DNA from: Lachnospiraceae bacterium
GTDB lineage: Bacteria; Bacillota; Clostridia; Lachnospirales; Lachnospiraceae
DNA length: 64,000 nt
NCBI GenBank assembly: GCA_014804695.1
Contig: JAAUZJ010000024.1
Location: forward strand, 126,105-190,104
Reading direction: 5' to 3'
Of this stretch, positions 9,194 to 18,066 are shown one piece after another. Position 1 is the stretch's first letter. Each line of letters opens with the position of its first letter. The notes under the pieces are model-generated. The model had not been told where the DNA came from. It did no database searches and saw only the letters and a program-made list of their open reading frames with translations. Position numbers and translations under genes: made by a program.

Positions 9194-10033
9194 TTAAACA
9201 TCTTCACTCTCATACAAAACAGCATCCAACAGTTTTTTCTCTATCAACACAATTATAACTATCGATACCGCAATCAACCCCACCGCAATATAAGATCGAA
9301 CCACAGCGTTATATAATCCCTGGTTATATGTAATGGTATAAACCGAAATATTTGCTACCGCATGAAACATGCATGGAATCTTAAAATCCTTAAATTTTTC
9401 GTATGTGTAGGCAAGCAAAATTCCCATGCAGGTACCGTAGAGCGCCTGCACCAGATTGCCATGCCACGCCCCGAAGAGCAGCGCTGAGACTACAACAGAA
9501 ATCGACATCGGATAGTATTTTTTCATTTTGTTAAAAATAAGACCGCGGAAAACTATCTCTTCCACAATTGGGGAAACAACACCATATATGAAAAAACCGA
9601 CTCCGAAAGCAACTCCATACTGCTTCTCTGCAACCTGCTTATAGGATTCGGACTTTCCTACAAAACCTGTCAGGATTAGCAAAATGTTAAGTCCGACCGA
9701 AGATGCAAATGCGATAACAGTCGTTATTAAATATGCCGCCGGTTTTGCTTTCGGACCTGCATCAAGATATTTGTTCCTGTATAACTGACCTTTCAACAGT
9801 GGAATCAGTGGCAGTATGCCAAAAAGCATCGCAAAAGAATTAAGCAGCACATTCATCATGGCTTCATATCCGTTCCGGCTTTGCAGTTTGGCCCCGACAC
9901 TGGTATCCAATATTAAACTCATCAAAAATGCAAGCAAAATAAACACAATATTATACACCGCATAGTAGTAAACTGCGGGTGAAAGAATATCCCATGTTTT
10001 TTTAAAAGCGCTTATATCTTTATTTGCATTCAT
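9194..10033 (-). CDS. CPBP family intramembrane metalloprotease
   Basis: A 279-residue polytopic membrane protein (about eight hydrophobic segments). The CPBP/CAAX-protease signatures are present: EEIVFRG (Glu-Glu-x3-Arg), FGAWHGN (Phe-x3-His) and a later HAVAN His/Asn pair. Family members cleave prenylated or small membrane peptides, and in Firmicutes often confer bacteriocin self-immunity or process peptides. The gene lies 18 nt downstream of the bile salt hydrolase gene on the same strand, so they probably form one transcript. Its substrate cannot be read from the sequence. Confidence 0.85.
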   Translation of the reverse strand: MNANKDISAFKKTWDILSPAVYYYAVYNIVFILLAFLMSLILDTSVGAKLQSRNGYEAMMNVLLNSFAMLFGILPLIPLLKGQLYRNKYLDAGPKAKPAAYLITTVIAFASSVGLNILLILTGFVGKSESYKQVAEKQYGVAFGVGFFIYGVVSPIVEEIVFRGLIFNKMKKYYPMSISVVVSALLFGAWHGNLVQALYGTCMGILLAYTYEKFKDFKIPCMFHAVANISVYTITYNQGLYNAVVRSYIAVGLIAVSIVIIVLIEKKLLDAVLYESEDV

Positions 10034-10051
10034 GTTTTCATCTGTCCTTCT

Positions 10052-11026
10052 TTAATTCTGCATCAATATCTGTTCTTCATTAATAACAGGATATCGTACA
10101 AGCCCGCTCTTTTCCAAGTCCTCCCTATACATATCTACCGCACAAATCTGGTGATTATCATAGGTTGTATAGTAAAAAATTCCTTTATCCACATTACAGC
10201 ATGATGTATAAATAGTATATTTAAGGCTGCCTTCCGCAGTTTCGCAACAGCCCTTCTGCTGCTCTACGGAATTAAGAATGTGGAAAAACTGATTGACACT
10301 TTCATTTTCCGAATCTCCGGACACTGAGTTCATCTTAGTAAAAACGGCTCTGACGAAACGCGGCTGCGAAGCTAAACCGCCCGGAAGTCCGATAGTTCCC
10401 ATTCCCATGCTGTATGTCTGAAGCGAAAGCTTATCACAAAAGCAATTTTGCGGCTGTTTCGGAGAAATCGCCATATAATTATTAAGTGAAAACATCTGTT
10501 CAGGGAAAGTCGGGTTATTGGTAAGTACACCTACGGTATTATCATAGACCTTAATGCCGTCTTTTACGGATTCTACGGTAATAGCCTCATTTCTATCAGC
10601 TATGATCCAGTGAAGCTGTGCGATCGGAAGGCTGTCATCAAACGATAATTCGATTAAATTCATACGTTCAATCAACTCTCTCGCTTCTTTTACACATGAG
10701 CATTGTCCAAGAATCCAAGGGATAAATTCAAACTGCGATATATTGCACTTCCCCTTCTCCTCTTTTCCATAAACCGCATTTCCCACAAAATTAAGCCCTG
10801 CCATTCCAAGACCTTTTTCATTAATCGCATCATAATACAGCGGATAGTCCTTCATAACGCAGGCTACGCCGATCATTGCATAGTGTGTCTGCATGGACTC
10901 CACCTTTTTAAAATGAAACGGATAGTTACGCGGCGTTACTACAACCTCTTCATTATATGACAAAGTATTATCTAACGTACGGCCAAAATAAAAATCTTTT
11001 GTAAGATAAGTTGCTGCTGTGCACAT
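10052..11026 (-). CDS. bsh: Choloylglycine (bile salt) hydrolase
   Basis: A 324-residue Ntn-hydrolase that cleaves the amide bond of glycine- or taurine-conjugated bile acids. The start MCTAATY places the catalytic Cys at position 2, exposed by removal of Met. R16 and D19 in GRTLDN, the NNPTFPEQ loop, and the later SQPRFVRAVF Arg match the family active site. Length agrees with BSH (315-330 aa). The loop reading GLPGGLAS has Gly where many BSH enzymes have Asp (GLPGDLSS), which could affect the substrate loop. Penicillin V acylase is the main alternative in this family, but the NNPTF and Arg context favours BSH. Cytoplasmic. It implies a bile-exposed gut habitat. Confidence 0.88.
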   Translation of the reverse strand: MCTAATYLTKDFYFGRTLDNTLSYNEEVVVTPRNYPFHFKKVESMQTHYAMIGVACVMKDYPLYYDAINEKGLGMAGLNFVGNAVYGKEEKGKCNISQFEFIPWILGQCSCVKEARELIERMNLIELSFDDSLPIAQLHWIIADRNEAITVESVKDGIKVYDNTVGVLTNNPTFPEQMFSLNNYMAISPKQPQNCFCDKLSLQTYSMGMGTIGLPGGLASQPRFVRAVFTKMNSVSGDSENESVNQFFHILNSVEQQKGCCETAEGSLKYTIYTSCCNVDKGIFYYTTYDNHQICAVDMYREDLEKSGLVRYPVINEEQILMQN

Positions 11027-11160
11027 ACTGACATACCTCCTAATATTTTACTGTAAATGCAATTAGACATGATTTTATCTTACCATGAGCATGATAATCT
11101 TTCAATTATTTATACTTGACAAATCACTCTACTCCCCATATATTAATATTACTAGGCATT

Positions 11161-11285
11161 TGCGAAAATTCTTCCAATACCCAGAACTTAGGAAATATAA
11201 ACAAAAGAAAGGGGTGAGTTCGCTCCCGCGGTCGAACCCCGTCTTTTGTTTATATCTCCTAAGTTCGTCCGCTTGGACAACATCC
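11161..11285. repeat. Dispersed palindromic repeat, copy 1
   Basis: An element of about 125 bp lying between bsh and the TPP riboswitch. It begins with GCGAAAATTCTTCCAATACCC, then a long arm (CAGAACTTAGG...AACAAAAG), a GC-rich core with GGGGTGAGTTCGCTCC, and the opposite arm (CTTTTGTTTATA...CTAAGTTC). Copies 2 and 3 at 44894 and 45455 share the left flank; copy 2 also shares the core. Confidence 0.75.
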
Positions 11286-11314
11286 CGCAATTACCTGGTA
11301 ATACTAATTAAATA

Positions 11315-11406
11315 CTCGCTAGGGGAGCACATCGCTGAGATTGAAATATGAAACATATTTCTAACCCTCACTACTTGACCCGGATAATACCGGCGTAAGG
11401 AAGCAT
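11315..11406 (+). ncRNA. TPP riboswitch (THI element)
   Basis: The region contains the conserved TPP aptamer blocks: GGGGAGC, GCTGAGA, then ACCC, TTGACCCGGATAATACC and GGCGTAAGGAA. It lies about 110 nt before the thiamine transporter gene thiT, a standard target, and controls it in cis on thiamine pyrophosphate binding. Confidence 0.93.
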
Positions 11407-11488
11407 GGTTTTTACTTTATAGGCAAAAGCATTATTATTTATTTCTATGTTAATTCTACTTTTCTTATAAGGTAAACAAGATGTACTT

Positions 11489-11518
11489 CCTCCTTGCGCA
11501 CACGAAGGAGGTTTTTTT
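11489..11518 (+). promoter_or_regulatory. Riboswitch expression platform: hairpin containing the thiT ribosome site
   Basis: CCTCCTT (11489-11495) pairs with AAGGAGG (11505-11511), followed by seven T and then the ATG of thiT. The 3' arm is the Shine-Dalgarno itself, so this hairpin can act both as an intrinsic terminator and as a ribosome-site sequester. The ligand-dependent alternative pairing was not resolved. Confidence 0.75.
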
Positions 11519-12232
11519 ATGTCACTATTTCTAAACTATGAGGACGGTTATTACTCACTTACAAATGCAGGCAATATCTTTTTCTTTGTAATAATTGTCG
11601 TCTTGATTCTATTGACTGCCTTGGTCAAAAGCAGTGCAAAGTCTGAGAAACGAACCGACAAAGACCAAAACAACGCTGCAAAAGCCTTTTCCACAAAGCA
11701 GCTAGTCTTTTCTGCTGTAGCAATTGCACTCGGTTTTGTCACGTCCTATATCAAGATCATACATATGCCTTGGGGCGGTTCCGTAACGCTGTGTTCAATG
11801 CTGTTTGTTACTCTGATTGGATACTGGTATGGGCCAAAGGTCGGAATAAGCGCGGGCTTTGCTTACGGTCTTTTACAATTTGTACAAAGCGGCGGCACTT
11901 ATATTCTCTCACCTCTTCAGGCATGTATGGACTATATACTTGCTTTTGCGGCATTAGGCCTGTCGGGCTTTTTCCACGATAAGAAAAACGGTCTTATAAA
12001 AGGTTATATATTTGCTATTTTTATGAGAGGTCTATTCCATTCAATCGGAGGTTATCTCTACTGGATGGATTACATGCCGGACTTTTTCATAAATCACAAC
12101 CTTGGAGTAATCTATCCTATAGCCTACAACTATGCATATATCCTTATTGAAGGCGTAGTAACGATCATTATCATAATGCTTCCGCCGGTCCAAAACGTTA
12201 TGACAAGGGTGAAACGCATGGCCATAGAATAG
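11519..12232 (+). CDS. thiT: Thiamine ECF transporter S-component
   Basis: A 237-residue membrane protein that binds thiamine and works with the shared EcfT-EcfA energy module encoded elsewhere. After a first helix and a charged linker, the ThiT fold starts with FSTKQLVFSAVAIALG; the signature MPWGGSVTLCSM and the stretch QSGGTYILSPLQACMDYILAF match ThiT. About seven hydrophobic segments in all, one more than the usual six because of the N-terminal extension of about 60 residues. Control by the TPP riboswitch upstream supports the call. Confidence 0.93.
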   Translation: MSLFLNYEDGYYSLTNAGNIFFFVIIVVLILLTALVKSSAKSEKRTDKDQNNAAKAFSTKQLVFSAVAIALGFVTSYIKIIHMPWGGSVTLCSMLFVTLIGYWYGPKVGISAGFAYGLLQFVQSGGTYILSPLQACMDYILAFAALGLSGFFHDKKNGLIKGYIFAIFMRGLFHSIGGYLYWMDYMPDFFINHNLGVIYPIAYNYAYILIEGVVTIIIIMLPPVQNVMTRVKRMAIE

Positions 12233-12240
12233 GATATGCT

Positions 12241-12280
12241 AAAAAGAGGGTACTTCCGGATTATAGGAAGCACCCTCTTC
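12241..12280. terminator. Bidirectional terminator between thiT and the convergent gene
   Basis: AAGAGGGTACTTCC pairs with GGAAGCACCCTCTT across an ATTATA loop region, flanked by A-rich sequence on the left and a short T stretch on the right. It sits between the convergent stops at 12232 and 12309. Confidence 0.8.
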
Positions 12281-12308
12281 ATAATTCAATCACATATTAA
12301 CTTATGTA

Positions 12309-12743
12309 TCACGCCGTCATAAACATCTCATATGCCTGAATAGCTCTCTGCATCTGTGTTACATTAGCATTATTTCCGCTTTCGGTATTCTCAGCATCGA
12401 AATTGGCTTTTGTATTCTCCGCTGCGGACTTAGCAGCCAGCTCATTTGTCTTAACTTCCGCTGCTTTATTCTGATTTTCCGCAGGATCTAATCCTTTCGG
12501 CATAATCTTTGCAGCCCGATTCTGCCCTTCCTGCATCTGTTTTGCAAGGACTCCCTCAAAATCTATCGTCTGTCCCTTCTTCAATGGATTCTGATTCTCC
12601 TGCGTGGCAGTCTTTGAATAATCTACTTTCTTATCCAGCACATCATCCGAAATTCTGGATAACTTGTTCATACTCTTGGAAGTTACTGTATTGGGATTAT
12701 ATACATAAGTAGGGTAAACATTGCCAATACCGCCTATTCTCAT
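12309..12743 (-). CDS. Small Gln/Asn/Lys-rich conserved-looking protein of unknown function
   Basis: A 144-residue soluble protein starting MRIGGIGNVYP after an AGGAGG-like site (AAAGGAGGAATG on the minus strand). No signal peptide or membrane helix. The middle (50-125) is polar and low-complexity, probably disordered; the C-terminus QMQRAIQAYEMFMTA is predicted helical. The layout (ordered N-terminal tip, disordered middle, short helix) recalls small axial or secretion-associated proteins, but I do not recognise the family. It stands alone between a terminator and the hybrid kinase. Confidence 0.65.
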   Translation of the reverse strand: MRIGGIGNVYPTYVYNPNTVTSKSMNKLSRISDDVLDKKVDYSKTATQENQNPLKKGQTIDFEGVLAKQMQEGQNRAAKIMPKGLDPAENQNKAAEVKTNELAAKSAAENTKANFDAENTESGNNANVTQMQRAIQAYEMFMTA

Positions 12744-12845
12744 GAGAACATTCCTCCTTTTCTATTCAATAGTATAATCCTGCCTATCTTAAAATGCAAT
12801 CTATTTTTGAAATAACTAATGAAATTTAATAATTAAGCGGCAGGG

Positions 12846-15800
12846 CTAGCTCAATATCTCATCAAGTGTCTTAAATAAGTTATTGATGTCTATTGGCTTA
12901 GCTATATGGCCGTTCATTCCACACTTTAAGGCATCCTGCTTATCCTCTTCAAAGGCATTGGCCGTCATTGCTATAATTGGTATGGACGCCAATTCCTTAT
13001 TTTCAAACTGTCGAATCTCTTTGGTTGCCTCATATCCGTTCATTACTGGCATCTGGACGTCCATAAGCACCAACTGATAATATCCCGGCTCTGATTTTTC
13101 AAGCATCTCTACTGCCATCTTTCCATTATCCGCAACTTCAGTAGTAAAGCCTGCGTCGCCAAGAATTGCCGTAGCGATTTCCTGATTCATTTCCACATCC
13201 TCTGCCAGCAGGATACGTCCAGTACGTAATTTGGTTGATTTTTCACCGTTATTTTGTTCTTTTTCTTCTTCCTTCTTGATAACCGAACTTAAGCAATTTC
13301 TAAGTTCTGACATAAACAATGGTTTAGAGCAAAATGCCTTAACGCCGGCTTCTTTTGCTTCTTCTTCTATATCCATCCAGTCGTATGCGGTAAGGACAAT
13401 AATCGGCGCTTTTCCGCCTGTCTCCTTCTTGATTCTTCTTGCCACCTCAATGCCGTTCATATCGGGCATGATCCAGTCTATAATATATACACTGTAATCA
13501 TCTTCGCGCGTAACTGCCTGATGTGTCCGCAGTACCGCCTCTTTACCCGACAATGTCCACTCCGCACGCAGTCCTAGCTGTCCCAGCATATATGACACAC
13601 TATCGCAGGTATTATAGTCATCATCCACTACCAATGCCCTGCAGTCTTTAAGCTCCGGTATCTCATGTGCTTCTTTTGCTCCGGAATAAAGACGGAACGT
13701 AAATGATACAGTAAACTCCGATCCTACTCCCATTTCACTTTTTACGTCAATGGTTCCGTTCATCATGTCCACGATATTTTTGGTAATTGCCATTCCCAGA
13801 CCTGTTCCCTGAATCCCGCTGGTCGTAGCATTTTGTTCTCTCTCAAAAGGCTCAAAAATATGTTTTACAAATTCTTCACTCATACCAATTCCATTATCTT
13901 TGATATTGAATTCGTAATTTGCATACCCCTCCGGTGCTCCGGATTTTTCCGTAATTCTCATGCTGATAGTGCCGCCTGCACCCGTATACTTAACAGCATT
14001 GCTGAGAAGATTAAGAAGCACCTGATTCAACCTAAGCTTATCGCAGTAAATCTCTTCATCAAAAACATCCACAGTATCAATCTGAAGTTCCATCTGCTTT
14101 GCATGTATATCCGCCTGTAAAATATTACGGAGCCCTTTTAAAATCTCCGATAGACTACATGGTTTTTCCTCTAAATTTATCTTTCCGCTTTCAATACGGC
14201 TCATATCCAGAATATCATTTATCAGGCTAAGAAGATGATTCCCCGATGTCATAATCTTCTTTAAGTATTCTTCTACCTGCTCTTTATTGTTAATATGCGT
14301 AATTGCAAGGTTTGTAAAACCTACAATTGCATTCATCGGGGTACGGATATCATGCGACATATTAGAAAGGAATGTGCTCTTTGCCTTACTTGCCCTATTT
14401 GCCTGTGAAAGAGCATCCTCAAGCAGACTCTTTTGCTCCATTTCGTTACGGATTTCCCCATCCACGCTGCGAAGCCCAAGTACAATTCCGTAATCTCCAT
14501 CCGATTTTCCTGCCCGTACCACTTTCATCTGGAAATATTTCGTTTTTCCGTTTACGAGTGCGCGATAATTCACATAATGCTGCTTTTTCTGTGACATAAC
14601 ACTTTTAAGCTGACCTAATGAAACGGCCTGACGCATCATTCCCTTGTCATCTTCATAAACAAACTCCTGTATGTAGCGCCCCATACTTTCTTCAAGAGAT
14701 ATATTCCCATTAAAAATCGAATCCAGACCGCGTCCGTTCTTTTCACTGCTCTGAATAGGCATACCCATGCCCGTATTCAGATCAAAAAAGCAGACCAGAC
14801 TGTAATCTATACTAAGTGCCTGTACAAGTTCCATATGGCGTCTTTGTTGCTTTTTCTCCTGCAGCTTTTGCGCAGTGAAGTCTAAAAGGAAACGCTGGCA
14901 GATCAATTTACCGTTTTCCATCACGAGTTTAATGTCGCCCATAACATGAAGTATCTCGCCGTCTTTATGCTGCACACGATACTCCACGCTCACACTGTCT
15001 CCCTCTTTTTTCAAAGAATTTATACTATCGCGGAGTTTTTGTTTATCCTCATCTACAACTGAGCAGGCAATCAAATCAAAGCCTTCCGCCTCCAATTCTT
15101 TCCGTGACCCATATCCTAAAATCTTAAGCGCCGCCCTGTTTATGCTAAGCAGTCTCGTTCCATCCATTGTATGACGTATTACTCCACAATCTATTGTTGT
15201 GAAAATAGTCTCCAAAGTCCGGTTTTTCCTCATTAGCTCCTCTTCATAAGCACGCTCCTGTGTCACGTCGATCGCTACGCCCACTGTTCCCATCACACTG
15301 CCGTCAACGTCATACAGCGGGGATTTATATGTGGTAAGCGTTCTTGGGCCGTCTCCGGTTGTAATTAATTCTTCGGATACAAAGGTCTGTTTCTTACTCA
15401 TGACCTCATTTTCCGACTCAATGCAGGCAGGATCATCATGCTCAACATCCCAGATATAAGCGTGTCCCTGACCTTCGACCTGCTCCTTAGACTTATTGAC
15501 CGTTTTACAAAAACTATCATTTACTTTCTTATGAATACCATCTTTATCCTTATACCAGATCAGACTCGGAACGTTATTGATCGTAGCTTCCAGATACTGC
15601 TCCGCCTGCCAGGAATCCTTCTCCCTCTTGTAAGCCTGCTGCCATCTTAAAATGCGAAACCGTATCTCTGCATCAGACATAGGTAAGGTCCATACATCCT
15701 TAACTCCGGACAAATCATCTTCTATATATTCAAGCTGATTGCTGTCTGCAAGTAAAATTATCTCCGCTACTACTTTATTAACCGAAGCAAGCGCTTTTAG

Positions 15801-15989
15801 CGTCTCTTTTACATCCAAATTTTGTAAATTCACAAATAAAACAGATGTTTTAACTATGTTTGACACCTCAAACACATCACCTTCATGAAATTCATGCGTA
15901 AAGTTTTCAAGCGCCGGCACTTCCTTAATAATTTCAAATGTCCTGCACTTATTACCTATTAAATATAAATGAAGATGACAGTGGTACAT
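12846..15989 (-). CDS. Hybrid sensor histidine kinase with PAS domains and two receivers
   Basis: A 1047-residue signalling protein. I chose the start MYHCHLHLYLIG at 15989, with GGGAGGA 8 nt upstream, rather than the longer frame. The first 115 residues look like a degenerate receiver fold; then PAS domains (about 130-250 with WYKDKDGIHKK, 265-385, and a weaker one to about 520). DHp motif SNMSHDIRTPMNAI with phospho-His near 546; ATPase domain with LLNLLSNAVKYT, DNGIGM and GTGLGMAIT (to about 775). Two receivers follow with Asp near 840 (YIIDWIMPDMNG) and 978 (LMDVQMPVMNGYEA). No membrane helix is seen, so it senses a cytoplasmic cue. No HPt or DNA-binding domain is present, so an output partner must be encoded elsewhere. 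Confidence 0.88.
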   Translation of the reverse strand: MYHCHLHLYLIGNKCRTFEIIKEVPALENFTHEFHEGDVFEVSNIVKTSVLFVNLQNLDVKETLKALASVNKVVAEIILLADSNQLEYIEDDLSGVKDVWTLPMSDAEIRFRILRWQQAYKREKDSWQAEQYLEATINNVPSLIWYKDKDGIHKKVNDSFCKTVNKSKEQVEGQGHAYIWDVEHDDPACIESENEVMSKKQTFVSEELITTGDGPRTLTTYKSPLYDVDGSVMGTVGVAIDVTQERAYEEELMRKNRTLETIFTTIDCGVIRHTMDGTRLLSINRAALKILGYGSRKELEAEGFDLIACSVVDEDKQKLRDSINSLKKEGDSVSVEYRVQHKDGEILHVMGDIKLVMENGKLICQRFLLDFTAQKLQEKKQQRRHMELVQALSIDYSLVCFFDLNTGMGMPIQSSEKNGRGLDSIFNGNISLEESMGRYIQEFVYEDDKGMMRQAVSLGQLKSVMSQKKQHYVNYRALVNGKTKYFQMKVVRAGKSDGDYGIVLGLRSVDGEIRNEMEQKSLLEDALSQANRASKAKSTFLSNMSHDIRTPMNAIVGFTNLAITHINNKEQVEEYLKKIMTSGNHLLSLINDILDMSRIESGKINLEEKPCSLSEILKGLRNILQADIHAKQMELQIDTVDVFDEEIYCDKLRLNQVLLNLLSNAVKYTGAGGTISMRITEKSGAPEGYANYEFNIKDNGIGMSEEFVKHIFEPFEREQNATTSGIQGTGLGMAITKNIVDMMNGTIDVKSEMGVGSEFTVSFTFRLYSGAKEAHEIPELKDCRALVVDDDYNTCDSVSYMLGQLGLRAEWTLSGKEAVLRTHQAVTREDDYSVYIIDWIMPDMNGIEVARRIKKETGGKAPIIVLTAYDWMDIEEEAKEAGVKAFCSKPLFMSELRNCLSSVIKKEEEKEQNNGEKSTKLRTGRILLAEDVEMNQEIATAILGDAGFTTEVADNGKMAVEMLEKSEPGYYQLVLMDVQMPVMNGYEATKEIRQFENKELASIPIIAMTANAFEEDKQDALKCGMNGHIAKPIDINNLFKTLDEILS

Positions 15990-16060
15990 GATCAATTCCT
16001 CCCTATCATTTATAGCCGATATTTCCTCTATAACTATATTATCAATTGTAAGAAAAAGTG

Positions 16061-17371
16061 TCAATATTCTTCATTTATTGCCCTCGCATACACCAGACAG
16101 AAACTCATTCCGCCCTCCTGTCTTTTTGCAAAAATATCCCCTCCCATTTTAAGCATGATCTGTCTGTTAATATAAAGCCCCAAACCGTTTCCTGCCTTAT
16201 TATTTATATTACTTCCCCTATAAAAGCTGTCAAATAAGTGAGGCATCTCGTTTTCGGACACCATATTACCTGTGCTATAGACGCTTATGATCTGGCAGTA
16301 ATCCTCCTCATAAAAATCTATGGCTATTTTCTTTCCGTCTCCGTATTTAAAAGCGTTGTCCATAAGATTTTCCATTACCTCAAAGGCGCAGTCAATATCG
16401 CCTTTTAATAACTTATTTTCATATCTGCCAATTGTAAGATCAGTCATAACAAGCCTGCATTCAGTCTCATAGCACTCCCTCACCTTATCAATATAATCCT
16501 TTAAATAAAACTCCAAATTCTCAACCTCGATCGTAAAAATATCCTCGCTCGCCGTACTGACGATTTCTTTTACAAATTCCTCTATTTCATGAGCTTTATT
16601 CTCTATTTGCAGGGCTGCGTCATGTTTTTGTCTCTCAGACTCATAAATCCCCTCACGAAGTGCCTTTGCATACAATTTAATCGCGCTAAGCGGAATTTTA
16701 ATGTCGTGTGAAATTGATAAAAGCAACAGCTTCTTTTCCTTTTCAAGCCTAAGCTCATTATTTCTTGAAGCTTTTAAAGTATCTCTGAGCATTGCTATAC
16801 CCCAGACGAATTTCCCAAAGAAACGGCTTTTGCTTTCCTTAAGCTCTAATGACAGATGTCCTTTGGCCAATTCATAGGGCATTTCGCTTAAAGCGTTAAA
16901 CGGCCCTAGAATTTTATGTCTTATATATAACAGCAACGCCAATGTCAAAGCACACACAAGCAATAGGAGTCCCTCCATCGTCCACAGAAAAACGTCGCTA
17001 TTTTCTCCCGTAACATAATCAAATCTCACATAACCTACTATTTTTTCTCCCGCCACAAGCGGTTTCACCGTCATATTCACTCCATTATGATTTTGGTAAA
17101 AAGCCTGTACATCCTCCACAGCTTCATACTCTGCTTCCTTATCCCCATACTCTACCGGCAAAAAACAAACCTCTTTAATATGCACTTTTCCACGCAAATC
17201 AGGCTTAGAAAACTCCCCTTCCTTTTCTAAGCCCTGCATGATCTCATTAATTTCTACCTTATAGCTTAAATCCTCTCCCGTTCTTTTGTCATGGAAAAAG
17301 AAGTACATAAATACCGCAATTCCAAGATATAAGAAAAAGGTCGCAGCTATAATTTTGTTATATCTCTTCAT
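16061..17371 (-). CDS. Membrane sensor histidine kinase of an ABC-linked two-component system
   Basis: A 436-residue kinase: helix at 8-27, an extracellular domain of about 100 residues, second helix near 130-150, a HAMP-like linker, H-box LLSISHDIKIPLSAI with phospho-His near residue 220, and an ATPase domain with NLMDNAFKYG and GNGLGLYI. Its ATG overlaps the 3' end of the OmpR-type regulator gene by 14 bp, indicating translational coupling. The extracellular domain is larger than in BceS-type intramembrane kinases, so it may bind a ligand directly. Confidence 0.9.
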   Translation of the reverse strand: MKRYNKIIAATFFLYLGIAVFMYFFFHDKRTGEDLSYKVEINEIMQGLEKEGEFSKPDLRGKVHIKEVCFLPVEYGDKEAEYEAVEDVQAFYQNHNGVNMTVKPLVAGEKIVGYVRFDYVTGENSDVFLWTMEGLLLLVCALTLALLLYIRHKILGPFNALSEMPYELAKGHLSLELKESKSRFFGKFVWGIAMLRDTLKASRNNELRLEKEKKLLLLSISHDIKIPLSAIKLYAKALREGIYESERQKHDAALQIENKAHEIEEFVKEIVSTASEDIFTIEVENLEFYLKDYIDKVRECYETECRLVMTDLTIGRYENKLLKGDIDCAFEVMENLMDNAFKYGDGKKIAIDFYEEDYCQIISVYSTGNMVSENEMPHLFDSFYRGSNINNKAGNGLGLYINRQIMLKMGGDIFAKRQEGGMSFCLVYARAINEEY

Positions 17372-18038
17372 ATTTATATCCTATGCCCCATACGGTTTGA
17401 ATCCTTCCCGGCTTCTTTGGATTTTCCTCTATTTTATCACGAAGCATTTTAATATGAACAGTCAATGTCTGATTCTCGCTGAAACTCTCCGGCCCCCATA
17501 TCTGGTTAAATAAATACTCCTTATGCAAGGTTTTTCCCGGATTTTCCACAAGCAAAGTCAAAAGCTCATACTCCTTTACTGTCAGCGTAATTTCCTTATT
17601 CTTAAAAAATACCTGCTTTGCTTCTTTATCAATTGAAATAGCGCCTGAGTGTATTAGCGTATTTTCTTGCTTAAGGCTATAACCCCGCCGCATCAACGCC
17701 TTTATTTTGGCACATAAAATATCCATATCAACCGGCTTTTCCACATAATCATCCGCACCCTGTAAGAAACCGTTCATCTTATCCTCTTTATCAACCCTTG
17801 CGCTCAAAAACAGAACAGGTATATTGCTTCGCTCCCTGATCCTTGCGCAGAGGGCAAAACCATCCATTTCCGGCAGCGAGACATCCAGAATAATCAGCTT
17901 AACCCTCTCTTTTTCCAGAAACTCAAGCGCCTCCTCACCTGAAAATGCCCCATGCACCTTATACCCGTCTCTTTCCAAAAAAACCCGTATTAACTGGTTT
18001 AACTCCTCATTATCTTCAACTAATAAAATGTCTGTCAT
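17358..18038 (-). CDS. OmpR/PhoB-family response regulator
   Basis: A 226-residue transcription regulator. I chose the start MTDILLVEDNEE at 18038 (GGAGAG upstream). The receiver has acidic residues near position 8-9, phospho-acceptor D52 (IILDVSLPEMDG) and the Lys of YVEKPVD. The C-terminal winged helix (about 130-226) carries LTVKEYELLTLLVENPG and the typical TVHIKMLRDKI...IQTVWGIGYKYE ending. It lies 28 nt after the ABC ATPase gene and overlaps the kinase gene, so permease, ATPase, regulator and kinase form one operon. Confidence 0.92.
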   Translation of the reverse strand: MTDILLVEDNEELNQLIRVFLERDGYKVHGAFSGEEALEFLEKERVKLIILDVSLPEMDGFALCARIRERSNIPVLFLSARVDKEDKMNGFLQGADDYVEKPVDMDILCAKIKALMRRGYSLKQENTLIHSGAISIDKEAKQVFFKNKEITLTVKEYELLTLLVENPGKTLHKEYLFNQIWGPESFSENQTLTVHIKMLRDKIEENPKKPGRIQTVWGIGYKYEEI

Positions 18039-18066
18039 AACACTCTCCAATATCCTGCGATGTAAT

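Noticed and set aside
11085-11351. 88-codon ORF upstream of thiT
   Set aside because: It crosses the palindromic repeat and the TPP riboswitch aptamer and has no coding character.
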